Of a DNA stretch of 7,004 bases, positions 1 to 7,004 are shown piece by piece. The DNA lies in the NCBI GenBank assembly GCA_022728415.1, contig JAIJJM010000113.1, forward strand, positions 1 to 7,004. Direction: 5' to 3'. Position numbers and translations under genes: made by a program. Under the pieces are notes generated by a model. That model did no database searches and was not told the DNA's origin. It saw only the letters and a list, made by a program, of their open reading frames with translations. Position 1 is the first letter of the stretch. Each line of letters begins with the position of its first letter. This DNA is from Collinsella sp. (GTDB taxonomy: Bacteria; Actinomycetota; Coriobacteriia; Coriobacteriales; Coriobacteriaceae).

Positions 1-1
1 C

Positions 2-958
2 ATCAAACGCACGAGCGACATCATCCCCATGTGCCATCCGCTGCTCATTACCAAGAGCAAGTGCGACATTGCGCCCATCGCTCCGGCGGGGACGCCGGCC
101 GAGGACGTGCCCGAGGGCTGGGTGCCGGCGCGCGCAGACGGACAGGTTGGCTTTCACGTGCTGGTCACGGCCGGTGTGACGGGCAAAACCGGCATTGAGA
201 TGGAGGCGTTGACCGGCGCGAGCGCCGCGTGCCTAACGATCTATGACATGTGCAAGGCGGTCGATCGCGGCATGGAGATCGTCGACGTGCGCCTGCTGCA
301 CAAGGAGGGCGGCCGCTCGGGCGTGTGGGATCGTGCAGAGCGTCAGGCCGCTGCTGTTGAGGCCGCGGGCGTCGACGGCAGCGCGCCCTCAAGCGCGCCT
401 GCTCCGGTCGCACCCGTAGCTCCCGTCCCGGCCGTCCCCGCGATCGCGTTTATCGGCTACCAAAACTCGGGCAAGACCACGCTCGTCGAGAAGGTTATCG
501 CCGAGCTCACCCGCCGCGGCCTGCGCGTGGGTTCGCTCAAGCATCACGGGCACCACGGCTTTGATATCGACGTGCCCGCTAAGGACACCTGGCGCCATCA
601 CCAGGCCGGATCCAAACACGTGGGCCTCATCTGCGCCACGCGCTGGGCGGAGTACGCCGACACGCGCGAGGAGGACGAGATGCCCGCGCGCGAGCTGCTG
701 TCGCGTTACAACGATGTCGACGTGGTAATCATCGAGGGCTACAAGACCGAGGGCTTCGACAACATCGTCGTCGCGCGATCGGGTGTCGACCGTCTGCGCG
801 GCAAGAGCTCGCTCGACCTGGTCGACGGCCGCACGCTAGCCCTTGCCTGCAACGAAGCCCTGGCACGCCAGGCATTCGATGCCGGCTTTGCGACCCGAGC
901 CATCAACATCAACGACGCCCGAGCCATCTGTGATCTTATCCAAGATCATCTGGCCTAA
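2..958 (+). CDS. moaC-mobB: MoaC-MobB fusion protein, 5' end cut off
   Basis: This is the 3' part of a two-domain molybdenum-cofactor gene. The reading frame is open from base 2, and residues before the Met at base 29 (KRTSDIIP) already match MoaC, so the true start lies upstream. The first domain resembles MoaC, which converts a GTP-derived intermediate to cyclic pyranopterin monophosphate. Numbering from that Met, the family's active-site residues appear as CHP (His3), EME (Glu57, Glu59) and YDMCK (Asp73, Lys76). A segment before TGKTG is longer than in E. coli MoaC. An Ala/Pro-rich linker (about residues 118-138) leads to a MobB GTP-binding adaptor domain with Walker A GYQNSGKTT (143-151), KHHGHHGFDID and VIIEGYK. 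MobB supports guanylation of molybdopterin. The domain calls are firm. That one polypeptide serves an early and a late cofactor step is inferred from the fusion. Confidence 0.93.
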   Translation: MKRTSDIIPMCHPLLITKSKCDIAPIAPAGTPAEDVPEGWVPARADGQVGFHVLVTAGVTGKTGIEMEALTGASAACLTIYDMCKAVDRGMEIVDVRLLHKEGGRSGVWDRAERQAAAVEAAGVDGSAPSSAPAPVAPVAPVPAVPAIAFIGYQNSGKTTLVEKVIAELTRRGLRVGSLKHHGHHGFDIDVPAKDTWRHHQAGSKHVGLICATRWAEYADTREEDEMPARELLSRYNDVDVVIIEGYKTEGFDNIVVARSGVDRLRGKSSLDLVDGRTLALACNEALARQAFDAGFATRAININDARAICDLIQDHLA

Positions 959-1053
959 AACCTGCTAAAAAGGGACAGGTTTATTTTGGCAGGTTTTATC
1001 TGGGCAAACATCACTTTCACCACAAAGGGGCCAGGCACCTTTGTGGTGGTTTT
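957..1053 (+). repeat. Two-hairpin GGGACAGG repeat, full copy 1
   Basis: The element starts inside the TAA stop of moaC-mobB. Hairpin 1 pairs 957-970 with 984-997 (14 bp, one G-U) around a loop containing GGGACAGG. A linker with ctgggcaaacatca follows. Hairpin 2 pairs 1018-1028 with 1038-1048 (11 bp, perfect) around ggccaggca and is followed by T4. Bases 959-1053 match 6387-6481 at 90 of 95 positions, without gaps. The form recalls REP palindromes mobilised by RAYT transposases, though no transposase is in the window. Its position and T-run suggest it also acts as a terminator or mRNA 3' stabiliser. Confidence 0.85.
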
Positions 1054-1066
1054 GGCCAAAGAGGCT

Positions 1067-1096
1067 TTGACTTAAACCTACCTCTAGGTGTAATAA
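1067..1096 (+). promoter_or_regulatory. Candidate sigma-A promoter for the histidine phosphatase
   Basis: TTGACT (1067-1072) is separated by 18 bases from TAATAA (1091-1096), with a TG directly before the -10 box. Transcription would start near 1103 and leave a leader of about 27 bases. The spacer carries ACCT-CT-AGGT (1078-1087), a small dyad of a kind seen in MerR-family operators. That regulatory link is only a guess. Confidence 0.5.
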
Positions 1097-1129
1097 TCGC
1101 TGACAAACGATTGCGATTACGGAGGTCTC

Positions 1130-1714
1130 ATGCCAAAACTGTACTTTATGCGTCACGGCCAAACGCTCTTTAACTTGCTTCGTCGCAAGCAGGGCTGGTG
1201 TGACTCGCCGCTCACCGAGCTGGGAATCGAGCAGGCTAAAACTGTCGGCGCGACCCTGCGAGAGCGTGGCCTTGCGTTCGACCATGCGTACAGTTCCACG
1301 TCCGAGCGCGCGTGCGACACGCTTGAGCTTGCGTTTCCTGATCAGCCTTACGAGCGCGTCAAGGGCCTTAAGGAGTGGAACTTTGGCAAGTTTGAGGGTG
1401 CGAGCGAGGATTTGAATCCGCGCCTGCCGTACGGCGATTTTTACAAGCAGTATGACGGCGAGGGCGAAGACGAGTTTCGCGAGCGCATCATGGCGACCAT
1501 CACCGAGCTCGTGCAGCGCCCTGGACATGAGAGCGTGTTGTGCGTGAGCCATGGCGCCGCAGCGGCTCAGGTCATGCGCGGCGTGGGCGTGGAACCGCTC
1601 AAGATGAAGAACCGCATCGGCAACTGCTGCGTGCTCGAACTCGACTTTGATCCTACTACCAGCACATTTGCTCTCGCAGATTTGTGCAACCCCTACGGCA
1701 CTCCGCGCGAGTAA
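1130..1714 (+). CDS. Histidine phosphatase family protein (phosphoglycerate-mutase-like)
   Basis: This 194-residue cytoplasmic protein has the single-domain histidine phosphatase fold. The catalytic RHG motif is at residues 8-10 (His9 forms the phosphoenzyme). The second arginine lies in SSTSERACDT (Arg60), a likely acid/base Glu82 in KEWNFGKFEG, and the second catalytic histidine in VSHG (His141). These four elements, in order and at normal spacing, show an intact active site. The start is fixed by GGAGG at 1121-1125, close before the ATG. The gene stands alone, with its own promoter-like sequence upstream and a palindromic repeat downstream. Members of this family act on phosphoglycerate, alpha-ribazole phosphate, sugar phosphates and nucleotides. 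The sequence does not decide the substrate, so no symbol is given. Confidence 0.9.
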   Translation: MPKLYFMRHGQTLFNLLRRKQGWCDSPLTELGIEQAKTVGATLRERGLAFDHAYSSTSERACDTLELAFPDQPYERVKGLKEWNFGKFEGASEDLNPRLPYGDFYKQYDGEGEDEFRERIMATITELVQRPGHESVLCVSHGAAAAQVMRGVGVEPLKMKNRIGNCCVLELDFDPTTSTFALADLCNPYGTPRE

Positions 1715-1732
1715 CATCGGGGCATCAGTCAC

Positions 1733-1770
1733 AACCACCACAAAGGGGACAGGCACCTTTGTGATGGTTT
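1733..1770 (+). repeat. GGGACAGG repeat, short single-hairpin copy
   Basis: Bases 1733-1746 pair with 1756-1769 (13 of 14 positions) around the loop ggacaggca, followed by a T-run. This corresponds to hairpin 2 of the longer copies at 957-1053 and 6386-6481. Hairpin 1 and the linker are absent. It lies 19 bases after the stop codon of the histidine phosphatase and could end its transcript. Confidence 0.8.
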
Positions 1771-1823
1771 TGCCGTTTACAGGCGATTTCCTACCGTTCG
1801 GCGGACTTTCGCGCCAATGGGGC

Positions 1824-1853
1824 TTACGCCGCATGCAAGTTTCAGCCTACAAT
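1824..1853 (+). promoter_or_regulatory. Candidate promoter of the antiterminator gene
   Basis: TACAAT at 1848-1853 is a good -10 box. The best -35 candidate, TTACGC at 1824-1829, is weak, with an 18-base spacer. Transcription would start near 1860, placing the RAT hairpin within the first ten bases of the message. That placement is the main support. Confidence 0.4.
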
Positions 1854-1867
1854 CGCCCACGTGCTCA

Positions 1868-1899
1868 CAAGTTTGTTACTCCTCGGGAGGCATCACTTG
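1868..1899 (+). promoter_or_regulatory. Ribonucleic antiterminator (RAT) for a BglG/LicT-type protein
   Basis: The conserved left half TTGTTACT (1873-1880) and the right-half AGGCA (1888-1892) of the known BglG/LicT/SacY target are both present. The upper stem is ctcc (1879-1882) with ggag (1886-1889). The lower stem is caag (1868-1871) with cttg (1896-1899). Compared with the usual GG...CC closing pairs, one G-C is replaced by A-T on both sides, so pairing is kept. The right half differs from the usual AAAACC. The protein encoded directly downstream is the expected binder, which implies autoregulation. Confidence 0.8.
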
Positions 1900-1961
1900 C
1901 GCATAATAGAAGACGAGGAATATCGCCCCGTCGTCTAGCGCCGATGTCCGAGGAGTTTTTT
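1878..1961 (+). terminator. Alternative stem exclusive with the RAT: attenuator and/or Shine-Dalgarno sequesterer
   Basis: ACTCCTCGG (1878-1886), the upper left arm of the RAT, is perfectly complementary to CCGAGGAGT (1948-1956). That right arm contains the AGGAG ribosome binding site (1951-1955) of the next gene and runs into six T (1956-1961). The enclosed loop has its own stem, agacga (1911-1916) with tcgtct (1931-1936). The RAT and this 9-bp stem cannot form together. The pairing is seen directly. Whether it stops transcription, blocks translation or both is inferred. Confidence 0.55.
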
Positions 1962-1962
1962 C

Positions 1963-2808
1963 ATGCTCATTTTAAAGAAGATCAACAATAACGTTGCTCT
2001 TGCCGCCAGCGATGACGGTCGAGAGGTTGTTGTCTTTGGCAAGGGCATCGGTTTTCACGAGATGCCGTACAAACTTGCCGATGAGTCCCTCATCCAGCGC
2101 AAATTCTATAACGTTCCCGAAAGCCTGCAGGATATGGTGGGCACCCTTCCCGACGACGTCCTGCTCGCCGCGAGCGACATTGCCTGCTTCGCGTCGCAGC
2201 AGCTTGGCTGTAAGCTTTCCGGTGGCCTGCCCTTTATTCTGGCAGATCACCTGCAGTTTGCCGTTCAGCGCGACGACGACCAGCTCAGCGCTCCCAACCC
2301 GCTCGAGCACGAGGTGGCCTTCATCTACCCGCGCGAACTCGAGATCGGCCAGGCCGCGCTCGCTATCGTGCAAAAGCACACCGGCGTCAAGCTGGGTCAG
2401 AACGAGGCCACGAGCGTCGCGCTCCACATCGTTAACGCCGAGGTCGACGGCATGGGCCGCGCCAAGGACATGGACTTCATCATGAAGAGCACCCGCGTGC
2501 TCGACGAGGTGACTCATTCCGTGGAAAAGCAGCTTGGCTGCTCGCTCGACACGGCGTCGTATAGCTATATTCGCTTTCTTGCGCACCTGCGTTTTTTGGT
2601 TCGTCGCCTCTGCAAGGGCAAGTGCACGCAGACCGAGAACTCCTCGCTGTTTATGCAGGCCGCCCGCGATTTTCCCGAGGCCTACCAGTGCGCATACGCC
2701 ATCAACCGCGTGTTCGAGAAAGAGTTCAGGCAGAGCTGCTCGGACGAGGAGCTTCTGTATCTGATGATGCATATCAACCGTCTGCGATCGGCTTCGCAGA
2801 CCGAGTGA
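1963..2808 (+). CDS. bglG: BglG/LicT-family PRD transcription antiterminator
   Basis: This 281-residue RNA-binding antiterminator has the usual length for the family. The N-terminal co-antiterminator domain (about 1-55) shows INNNVALA and VVVFGKGIGF. Two PTS regulation domains follow. PRD1 has His96 in ILADHLQF, the YPRELEIG block and His155 in VALHIVNAE. PRD2 has His208 in FLAHLRF and His270 in MMHINRL. All four phosphorylatable histidines are present. In this family PTS phosphorylation of the PRDs sets dimerisation and thus binding to RAT RNA, which prevents terminator formation. The start is supported by AGGAG at 1951-1955, seven bases before the ATG. The gene follows a RAT leader and precedes the PTS permease by 119 bases, so it probably controls both. 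The exact sugar sensed cannot be read from the sequence. Confidence 0.95.
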   Translation: MLILKKINNNVALAASDDGREVVVFGKGIGFHEMPYKLADESLIQRKFYNVPESLQDMVGTLPDDVLLAASDIACFASQQLGCKLSGGLPFILADHLQFAVQRDDDQLSAPNPLEHEVAFIYPRELEIGQAALAIVQKHTGVKLGQNEATSVALHIVNAEVDGMGRAKDMDFIMKSTRVLDEVTHSVEKQLGCSLDTASYSYIRFLAHLRFLVRRLCKGKCTQTENSSLFMQAARDFPEAYQCAYAINRVFEKEFRQSCSDEELLYLMMHINRLRSASQTE

Positions 2809-2813
2809 GTAAA

Positions 2814-2850
2814 GCCGCCAGTCTGGCGGCAATCGCAACAATTCTTTTTT
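2814..2850 (+). terminator. Hairpin with delayed T-run after the antiterminator gene
   Basis: GCCGCCA (2814-2820) pairs with TGGCGGC (2824-2830), a perfect 7-bp stem with a three-base loop. The T6 run comes only at 2845-2850, fourteen bases later, so this is not a canonical terminator. It may pause polymerase or protect the upstream message. Confidence 0.35.
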
Positions 2851-2898
2851 GGTTTCTAACTGCGGGCAAGGTACCGGCTCGCGGTAGGGGATATTTTT
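2851..2898 (+). promoter_or_regulatory. Weak RAT-like sequence overlapping a terminator-like stem before the PTS gene
   Basis: The segment 2851-2875 begins GGTTTCTAACTG and ends in GGTACC, loosely matching the RAT pattern (TAACT for TTACT). The 3' half is two bases short and the upper stem is poor. Its end overlaps taccg (2872-2876), which pairs with cggta (2882-2886) and is followed by T5 (2894-2898). That overlap is the arrangement used in RAT-controlled operons. The match is much weaker than the site at 1868-1899. Confidence 0.25.
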
Positions 2899-2927
2899 GT
2901 CGAAATTTGGAAAAGAGAGGACAGATC

Positions 2928-4367
2928 ATGGCAGGTAAATACGACGATCTTGCTGCCCAGATCGTAGAGCTGGTTGGCGGTAAGTCCAACGTCAAATGCG
3001 TCGCACACTGCATTACCCGTGTTCGTTTTAAGCTGAAGGACGAGTCGAAGGCCAATGACGAGGCAATCTCCGAGCTGCCCAACGTCATCAAGGTCATGCA
3101 CGCCAACGGTCAGTACCAGGTTGTTGTGGGCAACATCGTCGAGGACGTCTACGACGCCGTTCTCAAGGCCGGCGGTTTTAGCGACGGCGGCGCCGTCGAC
3201 GCCGATGACGACGATGCCGCTCCCAAGGGCGTTACCGATGTGATCATCGACCTCATCTCGGGCATCTTCGCCCCCATGCTCGGCACCTTCGCCGCTGCCG
3301 GTATCATGAAGGGCCTGCTGGCGCTCGCTACCTTCCTGGTCCCGAGCTTTGCCAACGACGGCGCCTATACGCTGCTCTACACCGTCGCTGACGGCATGTT
3401 CTACTTCCTGCCCGTGGTGCTTGGCTTTACTGCGGCCAAGAAGTTCAAGATGAGCGAGTTCAACGGCATGGCCATCGCCTTTGCCCTGGTCTATCCCACC
3501 ATGGTTGCCCTGACCTCGGGCGAGGTTGTCGGTTCCGTGCAGCTCGGCTTTGCCGGTACCTTCTCTTGGTACACCACGTTCCTGGGCCTGCCGCTCATCA
3601 TGCCTGCCTCGGGTTACACCAGCTCCGTTATCCCCATTCTTCTCATGATCTGGTTCGGTTCTACCCTCGAGCACTGGGTTAAGAAGTGGATGCCCGCTTC
3701 TATGAAGATGTTCTTCACCCCGCTGATCGTTGTCACCGTCACCGTCACCCTTGGCTACCTGGTCATTGGCCCCATCGCCACGCTCATCACCAACCTGCTC
3801 GGTGAGTTCTTCGCACTGCTGTTTGGCCTGCCCATGATCGGCTCCCTCCTGGGCTGCACCCTCGTCGGTGCCTTCTGGATGTGCCTGGTCATCTTTGGCT
3901 TCCACTGGTCGCTCGTGCCTATCGCGCTGGTCAACCTGTCCACTCTGGGCCACGACTACATCCTGGGCTCCGTTATCGCCCACTCCTTCTCGCTGGGCGC
4001 CGTGCTCTTTGCCATGTATCTCAAGAACAAGGACGAGAAGTTCCGCGGCATCGCGCTGCCGGCCATGATCTCCGCCTTCTTCTTTGGTGTCACTGAGCCC
4101 GCTATCTACGGTGTCGCCCTGCCCGATAAGAAGGCCTTCATCAACGCCAGCATCGGTTCTGCCGTGGGCGGCCTCATCATCGGTATCTCCGGCGCCGTGG
4201 TGTACATGTCCGGTGGTCTGGGCGTCTTCAACTGGCTGTCCTTCATCGACCCCTCCGGTGTTAACGGCATCAACCATATGATCTGGGCTATCGTTGCTTC
4301 GCTCGTGGGTGCCGTCGTGGGCTTCGCAATCGAGTTTGTCACCTACAAGCCCGAGGCTGCCAAGTAG
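2928..4367 (+). CDS. Beta-glucoside-family PTS transporter, subunit IIBC
   Basis: This 479-residue membrane permease imports and phosphorylates a sugar through the phosphotransferase system. The N-terminal IIB domain (about 1-85) contains VAHCITRVRF, with Cys28 as the phospho-accepting residue. An Asp/Ala-rich linker (about 86-100) leads to a IIC domain with many hydrophobic segments, FGFHWSLVPI (323-332) and the sugar-site motif GVTEPAIYG (387-395). The start is the ATG after AGAGAGGA (2914-2921). A longer in-frame extension upstream overlaps the preceding gene and shows no homology. The protein ends at PEAAK with no IIA domain, unlike BglF-type IIBCA proteins, so a separate EIIA must supply phosphate. 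The upstream PRD antiterminator and the downstream phospho-beta-glucosidase point to a beta-glucoside substrate, but specificity is inferred. Confidence 0.94.
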   Translation: MAGKYDDLAAQIVELVGGKSNVKCVAHCITRVRFKLKDESKANDEAISELPNVIKVMHANGQYQVVVGNIVEDVYDAVLKAGGFSDGGAVDADDDDAAPKGVTDVIIDLISGIFAPMLGTFAAAGIMKGLLALATFLVPSFANDGAYTLLYTVADGMFYFLPVVLGFTAAKKFKMSEFNGMAIAFALVYPTMVALTSGEVVGSVQLGFAGTFSWYTTFLGLPLIMPASGYTSSVIPILLMIWFGSTLEHWVKKWMPASMKMFFTPLIVVTVTVTLGYLVIGPIATLITNLLGEFFALLFGLPMIGSLLGCTLVGAFWMCLVIFGFHWSLVPIALVNLSTLGHDYILGSVIAHSFSLGAVLFAMYLKNKDEKFRGIALPAMISAFFFGVTEPAIYGVALPDKKAFINASIGSAVGGLIIGISGAVVYMSGGLGVFNWLSFIDPSGVNGINHMIWAIVASLVGAVVGFAIEFVTYKPEAAK

Positions 4368-4391
4368 CCCAAACGACAAAGACTCGGTACC

Positions 4392-4426
4392 AAGCCGGCG
4401 GGGGGGGGGCGCCCCGCCGGCTTTTT
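4392..4426 (+). terminator. Strong intrinsic terminator after the PTS gene
   Basis: A perfect 12-bp GC-rich stem pairs 4392-4403 (AAGCCGGCGGGG) with 4412-4423 and is followed by T5 (4422-4426), 24 bases after the stop codon. Ten consecutive G (4400-4409) run from the left arm into the loop. The terminator should separate the permease message from the glucosidase gene. Confidence 0.9.
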
Positions 4427-4428
4427 CC

Positions 4429-4476
4429 AAATGGGCGAGACGGTCTGCGCATGCGCCCGTTTGGGCAACTGCCCAA

Positions 4477-4477
<1 letters not shown>
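4429..4477 (+). other. Palindromes between the terminator and the first inverted-repeat element
   Basis: Two stems overlap here: aaatgggcg (4429-4437) with cgcccgttt (4454-4462, one G-U), and tttgggca (4460-4467) with tgcccaaa (4470-4477). They share 4460-4462, so only one can form fully. No gene or promoter is evident. They may belong to the flank of the element that starts at 4477. Confidence 0.4.
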
Positions 4478-6378
<1,901 letters not shown>

Positions 6379-6385
6379 CCGGGGC

Positions 6386-6481
6386 TAACCTGCCAAAAAG
6401 GGACAGGTTTATTTTGGCGGGTTTTATCTGGGCAAACATCACTTCCACCACAGAGGGGCCAGGTACCTTTGTGGTGGTTTT
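6386..6481 (+). repeat. Two-hairpin GGGACAGG repeat, full copy 2
   Basis: This copy lies eight bases after the stop codon of the glucosidase. Hairpin 1 pairs about 6387-6398 with 6412-6423, and hairpin 2 pairs 6445-6456 with 6466-6477, followed by a T-run. It differs from 959-1053 at five of 95 positions, most of them G/A or T/C changes that keep or only weaken pairing. The likely role is the same: a REP-like repeat that also ends or stabilises the transcript. Confidence 0.85.
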
Positions 6482-6485
6482 TGCT

Positions 6486-6522
6486 TTGGTAGATTTTTGT
6501 GAGATGCCTTACAATCTACCAA
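6486..6522 (+). promoter_or_regulatory. Promoter with overlapping palindromic operator, upstream of the MFS gene
   Basis: TTGGTA (6486-6491) and TACAAT (6510-6515), 18 bases apart, make a reasonable sigma-A promoter. A perfect 10-base inverted repeat, ttggtagatt (6486-6495) and aatctaccaa (6513-6522), covers the -35 box and part of the -10 box. A repressor bound there would block the polymerase. No regulator gene is in the window. The dyad could instead simply be a hairpin. Confidence 0.45.
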
Positions 6523-6561
6523 GTAGTTCACGCTGAGCGAAAAACGGAGAGAAGGGTCCTG

Positions 6562-6599
6562 ATGCGTCCTTAATGTTTCATGCGGATAGATTGATTTGA
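6562..6599 (+). other. Two tiny overlapping upstream ORFs in the MFS leader
   Basis: ATG CGT CCT TAA (6562-6573) encodes MRP and sits after a purine-rich stretch (ggagagaaggg, 6547-6557) that could bind ribosomes. Its stop overlaps the ATG of a second ORF (6573-6599, encoding MFHADRLI) as TAATG, a coupling arrangement. ORFs this short arise easily by chance, so translation is unproven. Confidence 0.25.
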
Positions 6600-6640
6600 C
6601 AGATGGTGGCGAATGCCCACCGCCCGTATTCGTATGAAAC
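6575..6640 (+). promoter_or_regulatory. Long leader hairpin before the MFS gene
   Basis: Bases 6575-6588 pair with 6627-6640 over 14 positions, two of them G-U. Inside is a smaller stem, ggtgg (6605-6609) with ccacc (6617-6621). The structure ends just before the AAGGA ribosome binding site (6641-6645). It matches no riboswitch class that I recognise. Confidence 0.45.
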
Positions 6641-6651
6641 AAGGAATCTCC

Positions 6652-7004
6652 ATGCTCGCATCTCTTTTTTCAAAGCCTCAATCGTCGCTGTCCGTGCAGG
6701 CCAAGCGCCTGGTGGCGATGCGCTTTCTCATCTACACCGGTTTTCAGACCAGCTACTTTATCGGCGTCATCGGAACGCTCACCTATGCGGACGATGCCTC
6801 GGTCGTCGCGACATCGCTGGCCGTCCTGTTTATGAACGTCTTCGTGATCCTGGGGTCCTTTGCGGGCGGCGCGGTGCTCGACGCTTGGGGTCCGTGTCGG
6901 CATTTCCGGGCGAGTATCGTCGGCACGTTGGCAACCGGCGCGGCAATCCTCGCCTTTGGAAGCGCGACCGGAACAGTCCTTGCCGGCGCGGTGCTCCTGG
7001 GCTT
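6652..7004 (+). CDS. MFS-type transporter, N-terminal part, cut by the window end
   Basis: The frame is open for 117 codons to the end of the window. The start ATG follows AAGGA (6641-6645) at six bases. After a short, partly basic N-terminus (about 1-20) come hydrophobic segments at about 24-44, 51-73 and 87-116. Between the second and third is GGAVLDAWGPCRHF (72-85), which resembles the motif A loop between transmembrane helices 2 and 3 of major facilitator proteins (G-x-L-D-x-x-G, then basic residues). It may export a small molecule or toxic compound, but the substrate cannot be told from this fragment. The structured leader and palindromic promoter suggest controlled expression. It is not obviously linked to the beta-glucoside genes. 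Confidence 0.7.
   Translation, partial: MLASLFSKPQSSLSVQAKRLVAMRFLIYTGFQTSYFIGVIGTLTYADDASVVATSLAVLFMNVFVILGSFAGGAVLDAWGPCRHFRASIVGTLATGAAILAFGSATGTVLAGAVLLG

Noticed and set aside
965..1834. - strand open frame covering the phosphatase gene and its flanking repeats
   Set aside because: It is a shadow of the phosphatase, which has a full active site, a ribosome binding site and a promoter on the + strand.
2622..2927. In-frame extension of the PTS gene that would start at 2622
   Set aside because: It overlaps the antiterminator gene in another frame, has no family similarity, and the ATG at 2928 has a good ribosome binding site and begins a normal IIB domain.

Overview
The window is GC-rich DNA with all recognisable genes on the + strand, arranged in short units. 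The codon use, the PRD/PTS beta-glucoside cluster, the MoaC-MobB fusion and the repeated GGGACAGG-type palindromes suggest a gut actinobacterium of the class Coriobacteriia, possibly Collinsella. That assignment is an inference from general resemblance and rests on no marker gene.

Layout. Bases 2-958 hold the 3' part of a molybdenum-cofactor gene that fuses MoaC to MobB. A two-hairpin repeat begins in its stop codon. A promoter-like sequence then precedes a small histidine phosphatase (1130-1714), which is followed by a short copy of the same repeat. Bases 1824-1961 form a regulatory leader: a promoter with a TACAAT -10 box, then a very good ribonucleic antiterminator (RAT) hairpin. An alternative stem within this leader would absorb the Shine-Dalgarno sequence and is followed by T6. 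This leader precedes a BglG/LicT-type PRD antiterminator (1963-2808). Next come a beta-glucoside-family PTS IIBC permease (2928-4367) and a strong intrinsic terminator with a G10 tract.

The 562-base gap at 4368-4929 is filled by two related elements of about 160 bases, each with roughly 30-base terminal inverted repeats, and a hairpin-rich leader. It is followed by a GH1 6-phospho-beta-glucosidase (4930-6378). A second full copy of the two-hairpin repeat starts eight bases after that gene. A promoter with an overlapping palindrome, two tiny overlapping upstream ORFs and a long hairpin then lead into the truncated start of an MFS-type transporter (6652-7004).

How it works together. The permease would import and phosphorylate a beta-glucoside, using an EIIA domain encoded elsewhere, and the GH1 enzyme would hydrolyse the phosphorylated sugar. 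The antiterminator, controlled by PTS phosphorylation of its PRD histidines, would bind the RAT in its own leader and perhaps a weaker RAT-like site before the permease. The parts most worth checking are the leader switch at 1868-1961, the paired inverted-repeat elements at 4477-4832, and the two-hairpin repeats that follow three of the genes.
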